Below, one piece after another: positions 17,582 through 25,903 of a stretch of DNA of 56,756 nucleotides (position 1 is the stretch's first letter; the number at the start of each line of letters is the position of its first letter). This DNA comes from Amycolatopsis jejuensis (lineage in GTDB: Bacteria; Actinomycetota; Actinomycetes; Mycobacteriales; Pseudonocardiaceae), in assembly GCF_000717335.1 (NCBI RefSeq), contig NZ_JNYZ01000046.1, forward strand, positions 1 to 56,756, given 5' to 3'. A model generated the notes under the pieces. It was not told where the DNA came from. It saw only the letters and a program-made list of their open reading frames with translations, and ran no database searches. Made by a program: the position numbers and the translations under genes.

Positions 17582-19222
17582 TCAGCTCAGCAGCCGATAC
17601 CGGCCGGTGGTGGTCTCCATCGGGGCCAGCGCGGTCAGGTCCACTTCGAGCACGAACGGCCCGCTGCTGTCGACCGACCGCGCAAAGGCCTTTTCGAACC
17701 CGGCGGCATCGGTGACCCGCTCGCCGGAAATCCCCATTGCCGCAGCCAGTGCGACAAAGTCCGGAGTGGACAGATCGACGTCGTTGCGTGCACCGTCGAA
17801 GGTCGCCCGCTGTACGTTCCGCAGCACGCCGTACCCGCGGTCGTTGAACACGCACACCGTCACCGGCAAGCCGAACTGGGCCAATGTGGACAGTTCCCCG
17901 ATGGACAGCATGATGCCGCCGTCGCCGTGGAGCACGACACAACGCTCCCCCAGCCCCACCGCGGCCCCCAGCGCCAACGGCAAACCGGGACCAATGGCCG
18001 CCGACGCCGGGTTCAGCGACGTCCGCGGCTCCACAATGGACAGCAACCGGTCACCCCACGCATAAGCCGGTACCGTCGAATCCCGCACCACTGCACCGGC
18101 GCGCGGCAGCAGCCGGCGGATGATCTCGGCCAGCGCCCGGTGATCCGGCCCCAGCCGACCCAGCATGGTCGCGCGCGCTTCGTCCGCCGCTTTCCGGGCG
18201 GACGGCAGCCACGACGGATCCACCGAACCAGCCGAAACTGCTGCATCCAGTAGAGACAGCGTCTCCCCCGCATCCCCGGCCAACGTCACCGCAGGTGGAT
18301 ATGACCGGCCGAACACCGCCGGATTCGCGTCGGCGTGAATGAGCCGAGACGGCAGCCGCAACTGCCAGTGATCGGTGCTGTACTGCTGGAACCGGGTCCC
18401 GACAGCGAGTACGACATCAGCCTGCTCCACGATCTCCCGCAACGGCGGCACCGCGGGAAATGCCCCGAGGCACAGCGGATCGTCCTCGGCCAGCGCACCC
18501 CGCCCCTGCACGGTCGTGACCACCGGAATCCCCAGCCGCCGCACGAAATCCCGTAACTGCGGCCAAGCGCCCGCGCTCAGCACTCCGCCGCCCGACCACA
18601 CCAGCGGACGCCGGGCCGACGCCAGCAGTTCAGCCGCCGAAACGATTCGCCCCGCGTCCGGCACCGCCCGCACGATCGGCGCGACCTCCGGCACCGGAGC
18701 GGTGACCGTCGCGTACTGCAGGTCGATCGGGATCTCCACCGCCGTCGGCCGCGGGTACCCGACGCCGGTCGCGCGGCCCGCGTCGATCACCGACGAGGCG
18801 ATGTCCTCCGCCCGCCGGACCGACCACGTGTCGCGGGTGACCGTCCGCAGCATCGGCACCTGCTGTTCGGCCTCGTGCAGAAACGCCTTACCCTGCCCGT
18901 AAAACCGGGTCTCGACCTGGCCAGTCAGCAGCAACACCCGCGACCCGGCGAAGTTCGCTTCGAACAGACCGCCCATCGCATTGGCCGTGCCCGGGCCGGT
19001 GGACGCGAGCGCGACGCCGAGCCGTCCGGTGGTCCGGTAGTACCCGTCGGCGGCATGCACCGCGGACTGCTCGTGCCGCACGTTGACCACCTGGATCCCG
19101 CCCCGGCGCCGGATCGCGTCGAGAACGGGCAGGTTGTGCACACTCGCCACGGCGAACAGATGCGAGACGCCGAGCGCGCCCAAGGCCTCGTAGACGGCGT
19201 CCCCACCGGTCCGCGCGCTCAC
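17582..19222 (-). CDS. Thiamine-diphosphate enzyme, acetolactate synthase / benzoylformate decarboxylase-like
   Basis: 546-residue ThDP-dependent protein with N-, central and C-domains of the acetolactate-synthase superfamily. The catalytic Glu is in VRHEQSAVHAADGYYR and the diphosphate-binding motif GDGG is followed by the usual FNDRGYGVLRN. The family either joins 2-oxo acids or decarboxylates them to aldehydes. Its stop-start coupling with an aldehyde dehydrogenase (GTG inside TGA, hence the start at 19222) favours the second: a 2-oxo acid decarboxylated to an aldehyde that the dehydrogenase oxidises. Genuine IlvB is unlikely because no small subunit is next to it. Confidence 0.88.
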   Translation of the reverse strand: MSARTGGDAVYEALGALGVSHLFAVASVHNLPVLDAIRRRGGIQVVNVRHEQSAVHAADGYYRTTGRLGVALASTGPGTANAMGGLFEANFAGSRVLLLTGQVETRFYGQGKAFLHEAEQQVPMLRTVTRDTWSVRRAEDIASSVIDAGRATGVGYPRPTAVEIPIDLQYATVTAPVPEVAPIVRAVPDAGRIVSAAELLASARRPLVWSGGGVLSAGAWPQLRDFVRRLGIPVVTTVQGRGALAEDDPLCLGAFPAVPPLREIVEQADVVLAVGTRFQQYSTDHWQLRLPSRLIHADANPAVFGRSYPPAVTLAGDAGETLSLLDAAVSAGSVDPSWLPSARKAADEARATMLGRLGPDHRALAEIIRRLLPRAGAVVRDSTVPAYAWGDRLLSIVEPRTSLNPASAAIGPGLPLALGAAVGLGERCVVLHGDGGIMLSIGELSTLAQFGLPVTVCVFNDRGYGVLRNVQRATFDGARNDVDLSTPDFVALAAAMGISGERVTDAAGFEKAFARSVDSSGPFVLEVDLTALAPMETTTGRYRLLS

Positions 19223-20643
19223 ATCGGCCGCCGCTGGATCGACTTGACCTCGGTGAACTCCATGATCCCGTGTACCCCCAGCTCCCGGCCGTGGCCCGAT
19301 TGCTTCATCCCGCCGAACGGTGCCAGCCCGTTGAACGGCGCCCCGTTGACCGCGATGCTGCCCGCGTCGATCCGGTCGGCTACGCGCATCGCGGGCTCGT
19401 CGCCGTCCGCCCACACCGCAGCGGTCAGGCCGTACTCCGTGCCGTTGGCGATGGAAACGGCGTGCTCCTCGTCGGTGTACGGAATCACCGACAACACCGG
19501 CCCGAACACCTCCTGCTGCGCCACCGCAATCCGCGGGTCGTTGACCGCAAAGGCCGTCGGCGGCACGAAGAAACCATTCTTCGGCAGGGTGTCCGGTGGA
19601 TACGCCCAGATCACCCGTGCCCCGTCCACCGGCGCGCGTTCAAGGTGCTCGTTGACCCGGTGCCGCTGCGCCGAACTGGCCAGCGGGCCGACGTCGGCGT
19701 CCGGGTCACTGGCGGGGCCGACGACGTACGCCGCCATCGTCTCGGCCACCAGCCGTTCGGCCTCGGCCAGATCCTGGAACGGCACCAGCAGCCGGGCCAG
19801 CGCGGTACACGCCTGCCCGCTGTTGATCATCACCGTCCGCACCGACCCGGCGACCGCCGCTTCAAGGTCACCGCCGGGCAGCACCACCGACGCCGATTTC
19901 CCGCCCAGCTCCAGCGATACCCGCTTCACCGCGGCAGCCGCGACCTCCGACACCCGGCGGCCCGCACGCGTCGACCCGGTCAGCGAAATCATCGTCGTAC
20001 CCGGATGCCGGACGACATGCTCGCCGACCGTCAACCCGTTGCCCTGCACCAGGTTGAACACTCCCGGCGGCGCACCGGCCTCGTCGACCACCTCGGCCAG
20101 CACGTAAGCGTCGAGCGGGGTGATCTCGCTCGGCTTGAGCACCACCGGACACCCGGCCGCCAGCGCCGGGGAAATTTTCGCCGCGGTCTGCAGGAGCGGG
20201 AAGTTCCACGGCGTGATCGCCGCGACCACTCCCACCGGCTCCCGGCGTACCACCGAATGTCCGAGAATGCCGCTGAACTCCACGTCCGCGAGCGCACGGG
20301 CGCTGTTGCGGAAGGTCCGCACCGCGGTCTGCACCTGGTAGCTCGCACAATGCTTACGGGGCATGCCCATTTCGCGCGAGATCGTGTCCGCGAGCAGCTC
20401 TTCGCGCTGCTCCAGCCCGTCGGCAATCCGCTCCAGCAGCGCCGCCCGCTCGGCGACCGGCATCGCGCGCAGCACCGGCCGCGCCCGCTGCGCTGCCGAA
20501 ACCGCCGCGTCGACGTCGTCGGCGCCGCATTCCCGCACGGTCGCAATGCAGTGCCCGGTACTCGGGTCGAGCACGGCGATGACGTCCTCGCCCGTGCTCT
20601 CGACCCACTTCCCGTCGAGATAGGTATCCGCGCGGTGGTCCAT
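19219..20643 (-). CDS. NAD(P)-dependent aldehyde dehydrogenase
   Basis: 474-residue aldehyde dehydrogenase that oxidises an aldehyde to a carboxylic acid. Hallmarks are ITPWNFPLLQ, KPSEITP, LTGSTRAGR, the general base in LELGGKSASVV, the nucleophilic Cys in NSGQACTA, and EVFGPVLSV. The start is the ATG at 20643 with GGAG 6 nt before it. It is the first gene of the run ALDH, ThDP enzyme, hutU, CaiB, SGNH. A TACGCT box (20683-20688) and the shared 33-nt element (20718-20750) precede it. The cognate aldehyde probably comes from the ThDP enzyme. Confidence 0.93.
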   Translation of the reverse strand: MDHRADTYLDGKWVESTGEDVIAVLDPSTGHCIATVRECGADDVDAAVSAAQRARPVLRAMPVAERAALLERIADGLEQREELLADTISREMGMPRKHCASYQVQTAVRTFRNSARALADVEFSGILGHSVVRREPVGVVAAITPWNFPLLQTAAKISPALAAGCPVVLKPSEITPLDAYVLAEVVDEAGAPPGVFNLVQGNGLTVGEHVVRHPGTTMISLTGSTRAGRRVSEVAAAAVKRVSLELGGKSASVVLPGGDLEAAVAGSVRTVMINSGQACTALARLLVPFQDLAEAERLVAETMAAYVVGPASDPDADVGPLASSAQRHRVNEHLERAPVDGARVIWAYPPDTLPKNGFFVPPTAFAVNDPRIAVAQQEVFGPVLSVIPYTDEEHAVSIANGTEYGLTAAVWADGDEPAMRVADRIDAGSIAVNGAPFNGLAPFGGMKQSGHGRELGVHGIMEFTEVKSIQRRPM

Positions 20644-20717
20644 GGCGCTCCGCTCAAGCCGTACCGGGGTGATCGGTGGCCAAGCGTAAAGTCGAATCGC
20701 CGCCGCCGGTCCCGGCC

Positions 20718-20750
20718 GGCGGCCCAAAGAATTCCGCCGCGCCTTATGGC
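20718..20750 (-). promoter_or_regulatory. Shared 33-nt upstream element, copy 2 (possible PucR-type site)
   Basis: Gap-free match (25/33) to 13637-13669. The minus strand reads ATTCTTTGGG at its core, which fits WWWCNTTGG of the PucR box known from Bacillus. The core starts 80 nt upstream of the aldehyde dehydrogenase ATG (78 nt in the other copy), with a TACGCT -10-like box 35 nt downstream (36 in the other). Matching sequence and spacing support a shared activator site. The PucR-type gene begins its stop codon 17 nt away. Confidence 0.55.
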
Positions 20751-20766
20751 CCGCACACAGCAGGGC

Positions 20767-22005
20767 TCAGGCGAACAGCCGCGCCCGCAGGTCGGTGACG
20801 CCGTCGTCCTGGTCCTTGCGCATCTGCACCGCGTCGAGCGCCATCAGTGCCACGCTGAGGTCGCCGATGTCGACGGTGCGGCGCATGTCCCGTCCGGTGA
20901 GCATGGCGATCTGCCGCAGCCGGTACGCGACCGTGTTCGGGTGCACCACGAGCTCCTCCGCGGTACGCTGCAACGCCATGTCGCACTGGATGTACACGCG
21001 CAGCGTCTCGAGCAGGTGGGGTTTTTCCACCAGCGGCCCGATCCGGGTGTCGATGATCCGCCGCGACACCCACCGGTTGTGCGCCAGCAGCACCTCGAGG
21101 ATCACCTCGGTGCACTGGGTGACCCGGCCGCGCTGGCCGCGGTAGATGCCGATTTCCAGCGCGGACAGCGCCTGGCGGCAGCTGTGCCCGGCCGCGGCGA
21201 GCGAATCACCCGGCTCGCCTGCCGACATGAACAGCGACCGCCCCGGCTCCTCCCCGAGCATCTTGCCGAAGAGCTCGACCAGGCCCGGTCCCTCGCGGTT
21301 GATCGGCACGAGCGCGAGCAGCACGCCCGGCCGGTCGCGGATCAGCGCCTCGCGCTGCGGATCGTGCCGCCACAGCACCTCCAGCACCCGCCGCCGCGCC
21401 CGCGCCCACTGCTGCAGGCCGACCGGCGGTTCGTGGTACGCGGCGAACGCACGAAAGGGCTGGTGCGGGTTGATGTTGAGCACGCGCGCGTGGTTGTTCA
21501 CCGTGCTCGCGTCCACCGGCGCACCCGCGACCAGGCAGCCGAGCAGATCGGTGCCCACGCGGGAATGCCAGCTCGACAGCTCCTCGTACGTGCTGCTGAA
21601 CGACTCCAGCTCGTGCGCGCACAGCTCGTCGAACAGCTCGCCGAGCCGGGCCAGAACCGACCGCGCCTCGGCCATCCCGAGCCCGGCCTCGGCCAGCACG
21701 TGGTCGGTGATCACGCGTTCCAGCGAGCGCAGCCATTCGACGGCCTCGGCCACCGGTTTGCCCTGCAGCGCGATCCGGGCGCCGCGCACCGACGGGAAAT
21801 CCGCCGCGGACTCCTCGCCGCCGAGCGCGTCGACGCACAGCTGCACGATCCGCTGCGCGACCTCGAAGATCTCGACCGGGGCCTGCCGATCGCCCGTGGT
21901 CGAGTCCGGTCCGGACACGTGCCGGCGCACGAACTCGTTGGCGATCGGCGTGGACGCGCTGCGCAGATTCGCGGCCACCGCGGGGAAGAGGTCCTGTTTC
22001 AGCAC
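20767..22005 (-). CDS. PucR/CdaR-family transcriptional regulator
   Basis: 412-residue regulator. The last ~60 residues form the PucR-type helix-turn-helix: ALQRTAEELVVHPNTVAYRL, then RQIAMLTGRDM, preceded by LLETLRVYIQCDM. The middle holds a GGDEF-like CdaR domain, and the first ~150 residues are a variable helical sensor. The start is a GTG at 22005 because GGAGG lies 6 nt upstream. The family activates catabolic operons for purines, amino acids or sugar acids. It is flanked by two catabolic operons and is divergent from the ABC importer, and so is the best candidate regulator for region 2. Confidence 0.9.
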   Translation of the reverse strand: MLKQDLFPAVAANLRSASTPIANEFVRRHVSGPDSTTGDRQAPVEIFEVAQRIVQLCVDALGGEESAADFPSVRGARIALQGKPVAEAVEWLRSLERVITDHVLAEAGLGMAEARSVLARLGELFDELCAHELESFSSTYEELSSWHSRVGTDLLGCLVAGAPVDASTVNNHARVLNINPHQPFRAFAAYHEPPVGLQQWARARRRVLEVLWRHDPQREALIRDRPGVLLALVPINREGPGLVELFGKMLGEEPGRSLFMSAGEPGDSLAAAGHSCRQALSALEIGIYRGQRGRVTQCTEVILEVLLAHNRWVSRRIIDTRIGPLVEKPHLLETLRVYIQCDMALQRTAEELVVHPNTVAYRLRQIAMLTGRDMRRTVDIGDLSVALMALDAVQMRKDQDDGVTDLRARLFA

Positions 22006-22266
22006 GAGATCCTCCAGCCCCCGGGATGTCCGTCGATCCTGCCCATTCCGGACGCGGCCGTCAAGGGTGTTGCGCTTGTCAACATGCCGGAATTCGCCGC
22101 GCGGGACGGGGATTTCCGGCCCCCGGCCTGCGGACTGTGCGGCGGACACAGCACCGGCAGAACACCTTTGTGGCAGTACCCCCATGACATCCGGGCGCGG
22201 TGATCGTTGACTGTGGCCACAACCGCGGAGCGATCCGCCAGCCCAACGGAGGGACGGTGAGTCCTG
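22006..22266. promoter_or_regulatory. Divergent control region between PucR-type gene and ABC importer
   Basis: 261 nt without a gene. It must hold the promoters for both directions. A minus-strand TTGACA (about 22075-22080) and a plus-strand TTGACT (22206-22211) are possible -35 boxes, but neither has a convincing -10. CACCTTTGTGG near 22163 is a poor match to the shared TTCTTTGGG core. A GGAGGG lies 10-15 nt before the importer GTG. No precise assignment is possible. Confidence 0.4.
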
Positions 22267-23130
22267 GTGACGTCTGCAGTGTCGCCGACGGTGCCGACGG
22301 CCCGCACGCGGTGGCGGCCGTCGTTCACGACTGTCGCGCTGGGACTGCCGGTGCTCTTCATGCTCCTGGTGTACACCTACCCGGTGGGCTCGATGCTGGT
22401 CCGCGCGTTCACCGAACCGGAGGCGGGGTTCGGCAACTTCTCCCGGGCCGCCGCCGATCCGGCGATCTGGCACGCACTGTGGGTGACCGTGCGGATGTCG
22501 GTCGAGGTCGCCGTGCTGACCGTGGTGCTGGGCTTCCCGGTGGCGTACTTCCTCTCCGGCGCGACCCCGCGGCTGACCCGGATCCTGTTGCTGCTCGTCG
22601 TGATCCCGTTCTGGACCAGCGTACTCGTCCGGTCGTTCGCGTGGATGGTGCTGCTGGGTGACAACGGCGTGGTGACCAGGTTGCTCGCGCCGTTCACCGG
22701 CAGCAGCCAAGGCCTGCTGTACAGCGAAAGCGCGGTGGTTATCGCGCTGACGCACATCCTCCTGCCGTTCCCGATCCTGATCATCAAGGCCACGCTCGAC
22801 CAGATCGACGGCTCGCTCGTGCGGGCCGCGCGCAGTCTCGGCGCGGGGCCGGTGCGCGCGTTCACCAAGGTGTACCTGCCGCTCGCGGTTCCGGCCGCGG
22901 TCAGCAGCGGGATGCTCGTGTTCGTGATCGGCCTCGGCTTCTACGTCACGCCCGCGCTGGTCGGCGGCCCCAAAGAAAGCACGATCGCGGTGGTGATCGC
23001 GCAGAACGTGCAGGTCACCTTCGATTGGGGAATGGCGGCCGCGCTCGCCGCGCTGCTGCTGGTCGTCGCCGTGGTGCTCACGCTCGTGGTCCAGCGGCTG
23101 ACGAAGGTGAAGGGACTGGTGACCCTGTGA
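22267..23130 (+). CDS. ABC transporter permease (PotB-like)
   Basis: 287-residue inner-membrane permease with six membrane spans of the binding-protein-dependent transport family. The EAA loop is recognisable in DGSLVRAARSLGAGPVRAF. The arrangement permease, permease, ATPase with a PotD-like binding protein later matches polyamine/opine/phosphonate-type importers. The GTG at 22267 is the best in-frame start. First gene of a rightward operon that continues to at least 31115 with short gaps or overlaps. Confidence 0.9.
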   Translation: MTSAVSPTVPTARTRWRPSFTTVALGLPVLFMLLVYTYPVGSMLVRAFTEPEAGFGNFSRAAADPAIWHALWVTVRMSVEVAVLTVVLGFPVAYFLSGATPRLTRILLLLVVIPFWTSVLVRSFAWMVLLGDNGVVTRLLAPFTGSSQGLLYSESAVVIALTHILLPFPILIIKATLDQIDGSLVRAARSLGAGPVRAFTKVYLPLAVPAAVSSGMLVFVIGLGFYVTPALVGGPKESTIAVVIAQNVQVTFDWGMAAALAALLLVVAVVLTLVVQRLTKVKGLVTL

Positions 23131-24017
23131 GCACCACGATGACCACCGAGCCGGAAACCGCCACCACTCCGCCGAAAACCGCCGCGCCGCCGCGCCGGAA
23201 CCGAATGCCCGCAACGCCGCTGGAACGGGTCCTGCGCTGGGGCTTGCGCATTGTCGTGGCGCTGGTGCTCGGATTTCTGATCGTGCCGATCCTCATCGTG
23301 GTGGTGGAATCCTTCAACAGCGTCGATTACCTGTCTTTCCCGCTGGAAGGCTGGTCGCTGCGGCATTACGAGCAATTCTTCTCGAACGTCGACTGGGTGT
23401 CCGCGACCACGCAAAGCGCGAAGATCGCCGGTCTCGCCGCACTCATCGCGACGGTCACCGGCACGCTCGCCGCATGGGGGCTGGGCCGGAGCCGGGCGCG
23501 CGGCAAGGCACTGGCGTTCGCGTTGCTGTACTCGCCGATCGTCGTGCCGATCATCGTGCTGGCGATGAGCTACTACTTCGTGTTCGCCAAGCTCCATGTG
23601 ATCGGCGAATGGGTGCTCATTTCCGTGGCGTATTCGGTGATGGGTGTGCCATATGTGCTCGTGGCAGTGTCGAATGCATTGCAGCAGTTCGATCCGGAAC
23701 TGGAAAACGCGGCCCGGACCCTCGGCGCGAGTATGACGCGGACATTGCGCTGGATCACCTTGCCGCAGCTGACGTCCGCGATTTCCGCGGGTGCGCTGTT
23801 CGCCTTCGTGGTGGCTTTCGACGAAGCGGTGATCATTCTTTTCGTCTCCGGCAGCGGGTCGATCACGCTCGCCCGGAAGCTGTGGGACAGCGTCCGCTAC
23901 GACATCAGCCCGACCGTCGCGGTGGCCGGGACCGTGCTGATCGTCGTGTGCACCGGGCTTTTCCTGGTGGCAGAACTGATCAAGGCCCTGAAGGAGCGAC
24001 GGGAGCGCCGGGCATGA
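23127..24017 (+). CDS. ABC transporter permease (PotC-like)
   Basis: 296-residue partner permease. A ~30-residue Thr/Pro-rich leader precedes six membrane spans. The EAA loop reads ELENAARTLGASMTRTLRW. The start GTG overlaps the stop of the first permease (GTGA), and its end overlaps the ATPase start (ATGA), so subunit ratios are set by coupling. It should form the membrane channel with the preceding permease. Confidence 0.9.
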   Translation: MSTTMTTEPETATTPPKTAAPPRRNRMPATPLERVLRWGLRIVVALVLGFLIVPILIVVVESFNSVDYLSFPLEGWSLRHYEQFFSNVDWVSATTQSAKIAGLAALIATVTGTLAAWGLGRSRARGKALAFALLYSPIVVPIIVLAMSYYFVFAKLHVIGEWVLISVAYSVMGVPYVLVAVSNALQQFDPELENAARTLGASMTRTLRWITLPQLTSAISAGALFAFVVAFDEAVIILFVSGSGSITLARKLWDSVRYDISPTVAVAGTVLIVVCTGLFLVAELIKALKERRERRA

Positions 24018-25099
24018 CCGATTTGGTGGTCTTCGACGACATCCACAAGTCCTACGGGGACTTCTCCGCGGTCCGCGACCTGGACCTCGGGATCGCCGAG
24101 GGCGAGTTCGTGACCCTGCTCGGCCCGAGCGGGTCGGGCAAGACGACGACGCTGCGGATGCTGGCCGGGCTGGAAGCGGCCACCGCCGGTGAGATCCGGC
24201 TGGCCGGGCGCGTCGTCACGCACGAGGTACCGGAGAAACGCAACATCGGCCTGGTGTTCCAGAATTACGCGCTGTTCCCGCACATGACAGTGGCACAGAA
24301 CGTCGCCTTCCCGCTCAAGATGCGCAAGCGGCGCCGCGACGACATCGCGCAGCAGGTGGATCGCGTACTGACCATGACGCAGCTTTCGCAGTACCGCGAC
24401 CGGTTTCCGCGGCAGCTGTCCGGCGGGCAGCAGCAGCGGGTCGCGCTGGCGAGAGCATTCGTGTTCGACCCCAGTGTGCTGCTGATGGACGAACCGCTCG
24501 GCGCGCTGGACCGCAACCTGCGTGACCACATGCGACTCGAGCTGAAGTCGTTGCAGCAGCGGATCGGCGCCACCGTCATGTACGTGACGCACGACCAGGA
24601 CGAGGCACTTGCGCTGTCCGACCGGATTGCCGTGATGCACCAAGGCGTTCTGCAGCAGACTGCGTCCCCAGGCGAGATCTACGAACGACCGGCCAACTCG
24701 TTCGTCGCGAAGTTCCTCGGCCAGTCGGTGTGCCTGCCTGCCAAGCGGACCGGTACTGGGCGGCAGACCGTGCTGGAGGTCGAGGGCGTCACCGGTCCGG
24801 TGCTGGTGGCGAAGGAGAACGACAGCTGCACCGAGCCCGACGGCGAGTTCATGATCCGCCCGGAGCGGTTCCGGCTCGCCGACGCCCAGCCGGAGGCGGC
24901 CGACGTGAACGCGGTCGGCTGCACGGTGGAGACGACGGTGTACCTCGGCTCCCAAGTGGAGGTTCACCTGCGGGCCGAGGCCGGTGCCCAGTTCCAGGTT
25001 TCGGTACCCGCGGCGGCCGCGCACGGGCTCGGTCCGGGCAGCTCGCAATGGCTCACCTGGACGCCGGAAGACGGCCGGTTCCTGCTCAAGGTCCTCTGA
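24014..25099 (+). CDS. ABC transporter ATP-binding protein (PotA-like)
   Basis: 361-residue ATPase. Walker A is GPSGSGKTTT, the Q-loop is VFQNYALFPHMTV, the signature is LSGGQQQRVALARA, Walker B is LLMDEPLGALD, and the H-loop is YVTHDQDEAL. The C-terminal ~120 residues are a TOBE-type regulatory domain (FMIRPERFRL, VYLGSQVEVHL) as in PotA/FbpC proteins. It energises the two permeases upstream. Confidence 0.95.
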   Translation: MTDLVVFDDIHKSYGDFSAVRDLDLGIAEGEFVTLLGPSGSGKTTTLRMLAGLEAATAGEIRLAGRVVTHEVPEKRNIGLVFQNYALFPHMTVAQNVAFPLKMRKRRRDDIAQQVDRVLTMTQLSQYRDRFPRQLSGGQQQRVALARAFVFDPSVLLMDEPLGALDRNLRDHMRLELKSLQQRIGATVMYVTHDQDEALALSDRIAVMHQGVLQQTASPGEIYERPANSFVAKFLGQSVCLPAKRTGTGRQTVLEVEGVTGPVLVAKENDSCTEPDGEFMIRPERFRLADAQPEAADVNAVGCTVETTVYLGSQVEVHLRAEAGAQFQVSVPAAAAHGLGPGSSQWLTWTPEDGRFLLKVL

Positions 25100-25114
25100 T
25101 CGGAGACAGTGTTC

Positions 25115-25903
25115 ATGGAGATTTCCGGGCTGGACAGCCTGACCTGGCGGATGGACGGCGCGGTCGGCGTGCTCACGCTGAACAAGCCGGACCGGCTCAA
25201 CGCCATCGCCAGCCGCGACATCGACGAGCTCGACCGCGTCGTGATGCTGGCCGGTCGCGACCCGGCGGTCCGCGCGATCGTGCTCACCGGCGCCGGACGC
25301 GGGTTCTGCGCGGGCGCCGACGTCAAGGAGTGGGCCAGCGGCTCGGACGCGGACCAGGAATCGTGGCCGGCCAAAATGCACCGCACCATCGCCCGGCTGT
25401 ACTGGCTGCCGAAACCGGTGATCGCGGCGGTGAACGGCGTCGCGGTGGGCGCCGGGATGGACCTCACACTCACCGCCGACCTGCGGTTCGCCTCCACTGC
25501 CGCCCGGTTCGGCGAGGTGTACACCCAGCGCGGCATCTGCCCGGATGCCGGTGGGTCATACCTGCTCCCCCGGCTCGTCGGCGAGGCGCGGGCCGCGGAA
25601 CTGATCTACACCGGACGGATCTTCGACGCGGCTGAAGCGCTGCGCATCGGTCTGGTCAGCGAGGTCACCGAGCCGGAAGCACTACTGGACCGGGCAATGG
25701 AACAGGCGCGGATTTTCGCGGCCGGGCCGACTGTCGCGATTGGACAGGCGAAGCAGAACATCCGCCGCGGGTACACGGTCGGGATCGAAGAGGCCTTGCG
25801 CAACGAGCAGCGAGGTGCGCTGTTCTGCGTGCCGACCGAGGACAAGGCCGAGGGCCTCAAGGCCGCGCTGGAGCACCGTGCGCCGGTTTTCGTGGGGCGA
25901 TGA
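25115..25903 (+). CDS. Enoyl-CoA hydratase/isomerase family protein
   Basis: 262-residue crotonase-fold protein. Oxyanion-hole segments are GAGRGFCAGADVKEW and GVAVGAGMDLTLTAD. YTQRGICPDAGGSYLLPRLV covers the usual acid/base region, with Asp where the second Glu is often found. The ATG at 25115 has GGAG 9 nt upstream. A GTG at 25109 is possible but would sit too close to that site. The stop overlaps the next gene by 4 nt. It is likely to hydrate the enoyl-CoA made by the acyl-CoA dehydrogenase in the same operon. Confidence 0.88.
   Translation: MEISGLDSLTWRMDGAVGVLTLNKPDRLNAIASRDIDELDRVVMLAGRDPAVRAIVLTGAGRGFCAGADVKEWASGSDADQESWPAKMHRTIARLYWLPKPVIAAVNGVAVGAGMDLTLTADLRFASTAARFGEVYTQRGICPDAGGSYLLPRLVGEARAAELIYTGRIFDAAEALRIGLVSEVTEPEALLDRAMEQARIFAAGPTVAIGQAKQNIRRGYTVGIEEALRNEQRGALFCVPTEDKAEGLKAALEHRAPVFVGR

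Noticed and set aside
17582..19222. ilvB acetolactate synthase of branched-chain amino acid synthesis
   Set aside because: No regulatory small subunit or ilvC lies beside it, and it is coupled to an aldehyde dehydrogenase.
19270..22203. A 977-codon open frame on the plus strand
   Set aside because: It runs antisense to the aldehyde dehydrogenase and PucR genes, has no domain-like sequence and poor codon usage.
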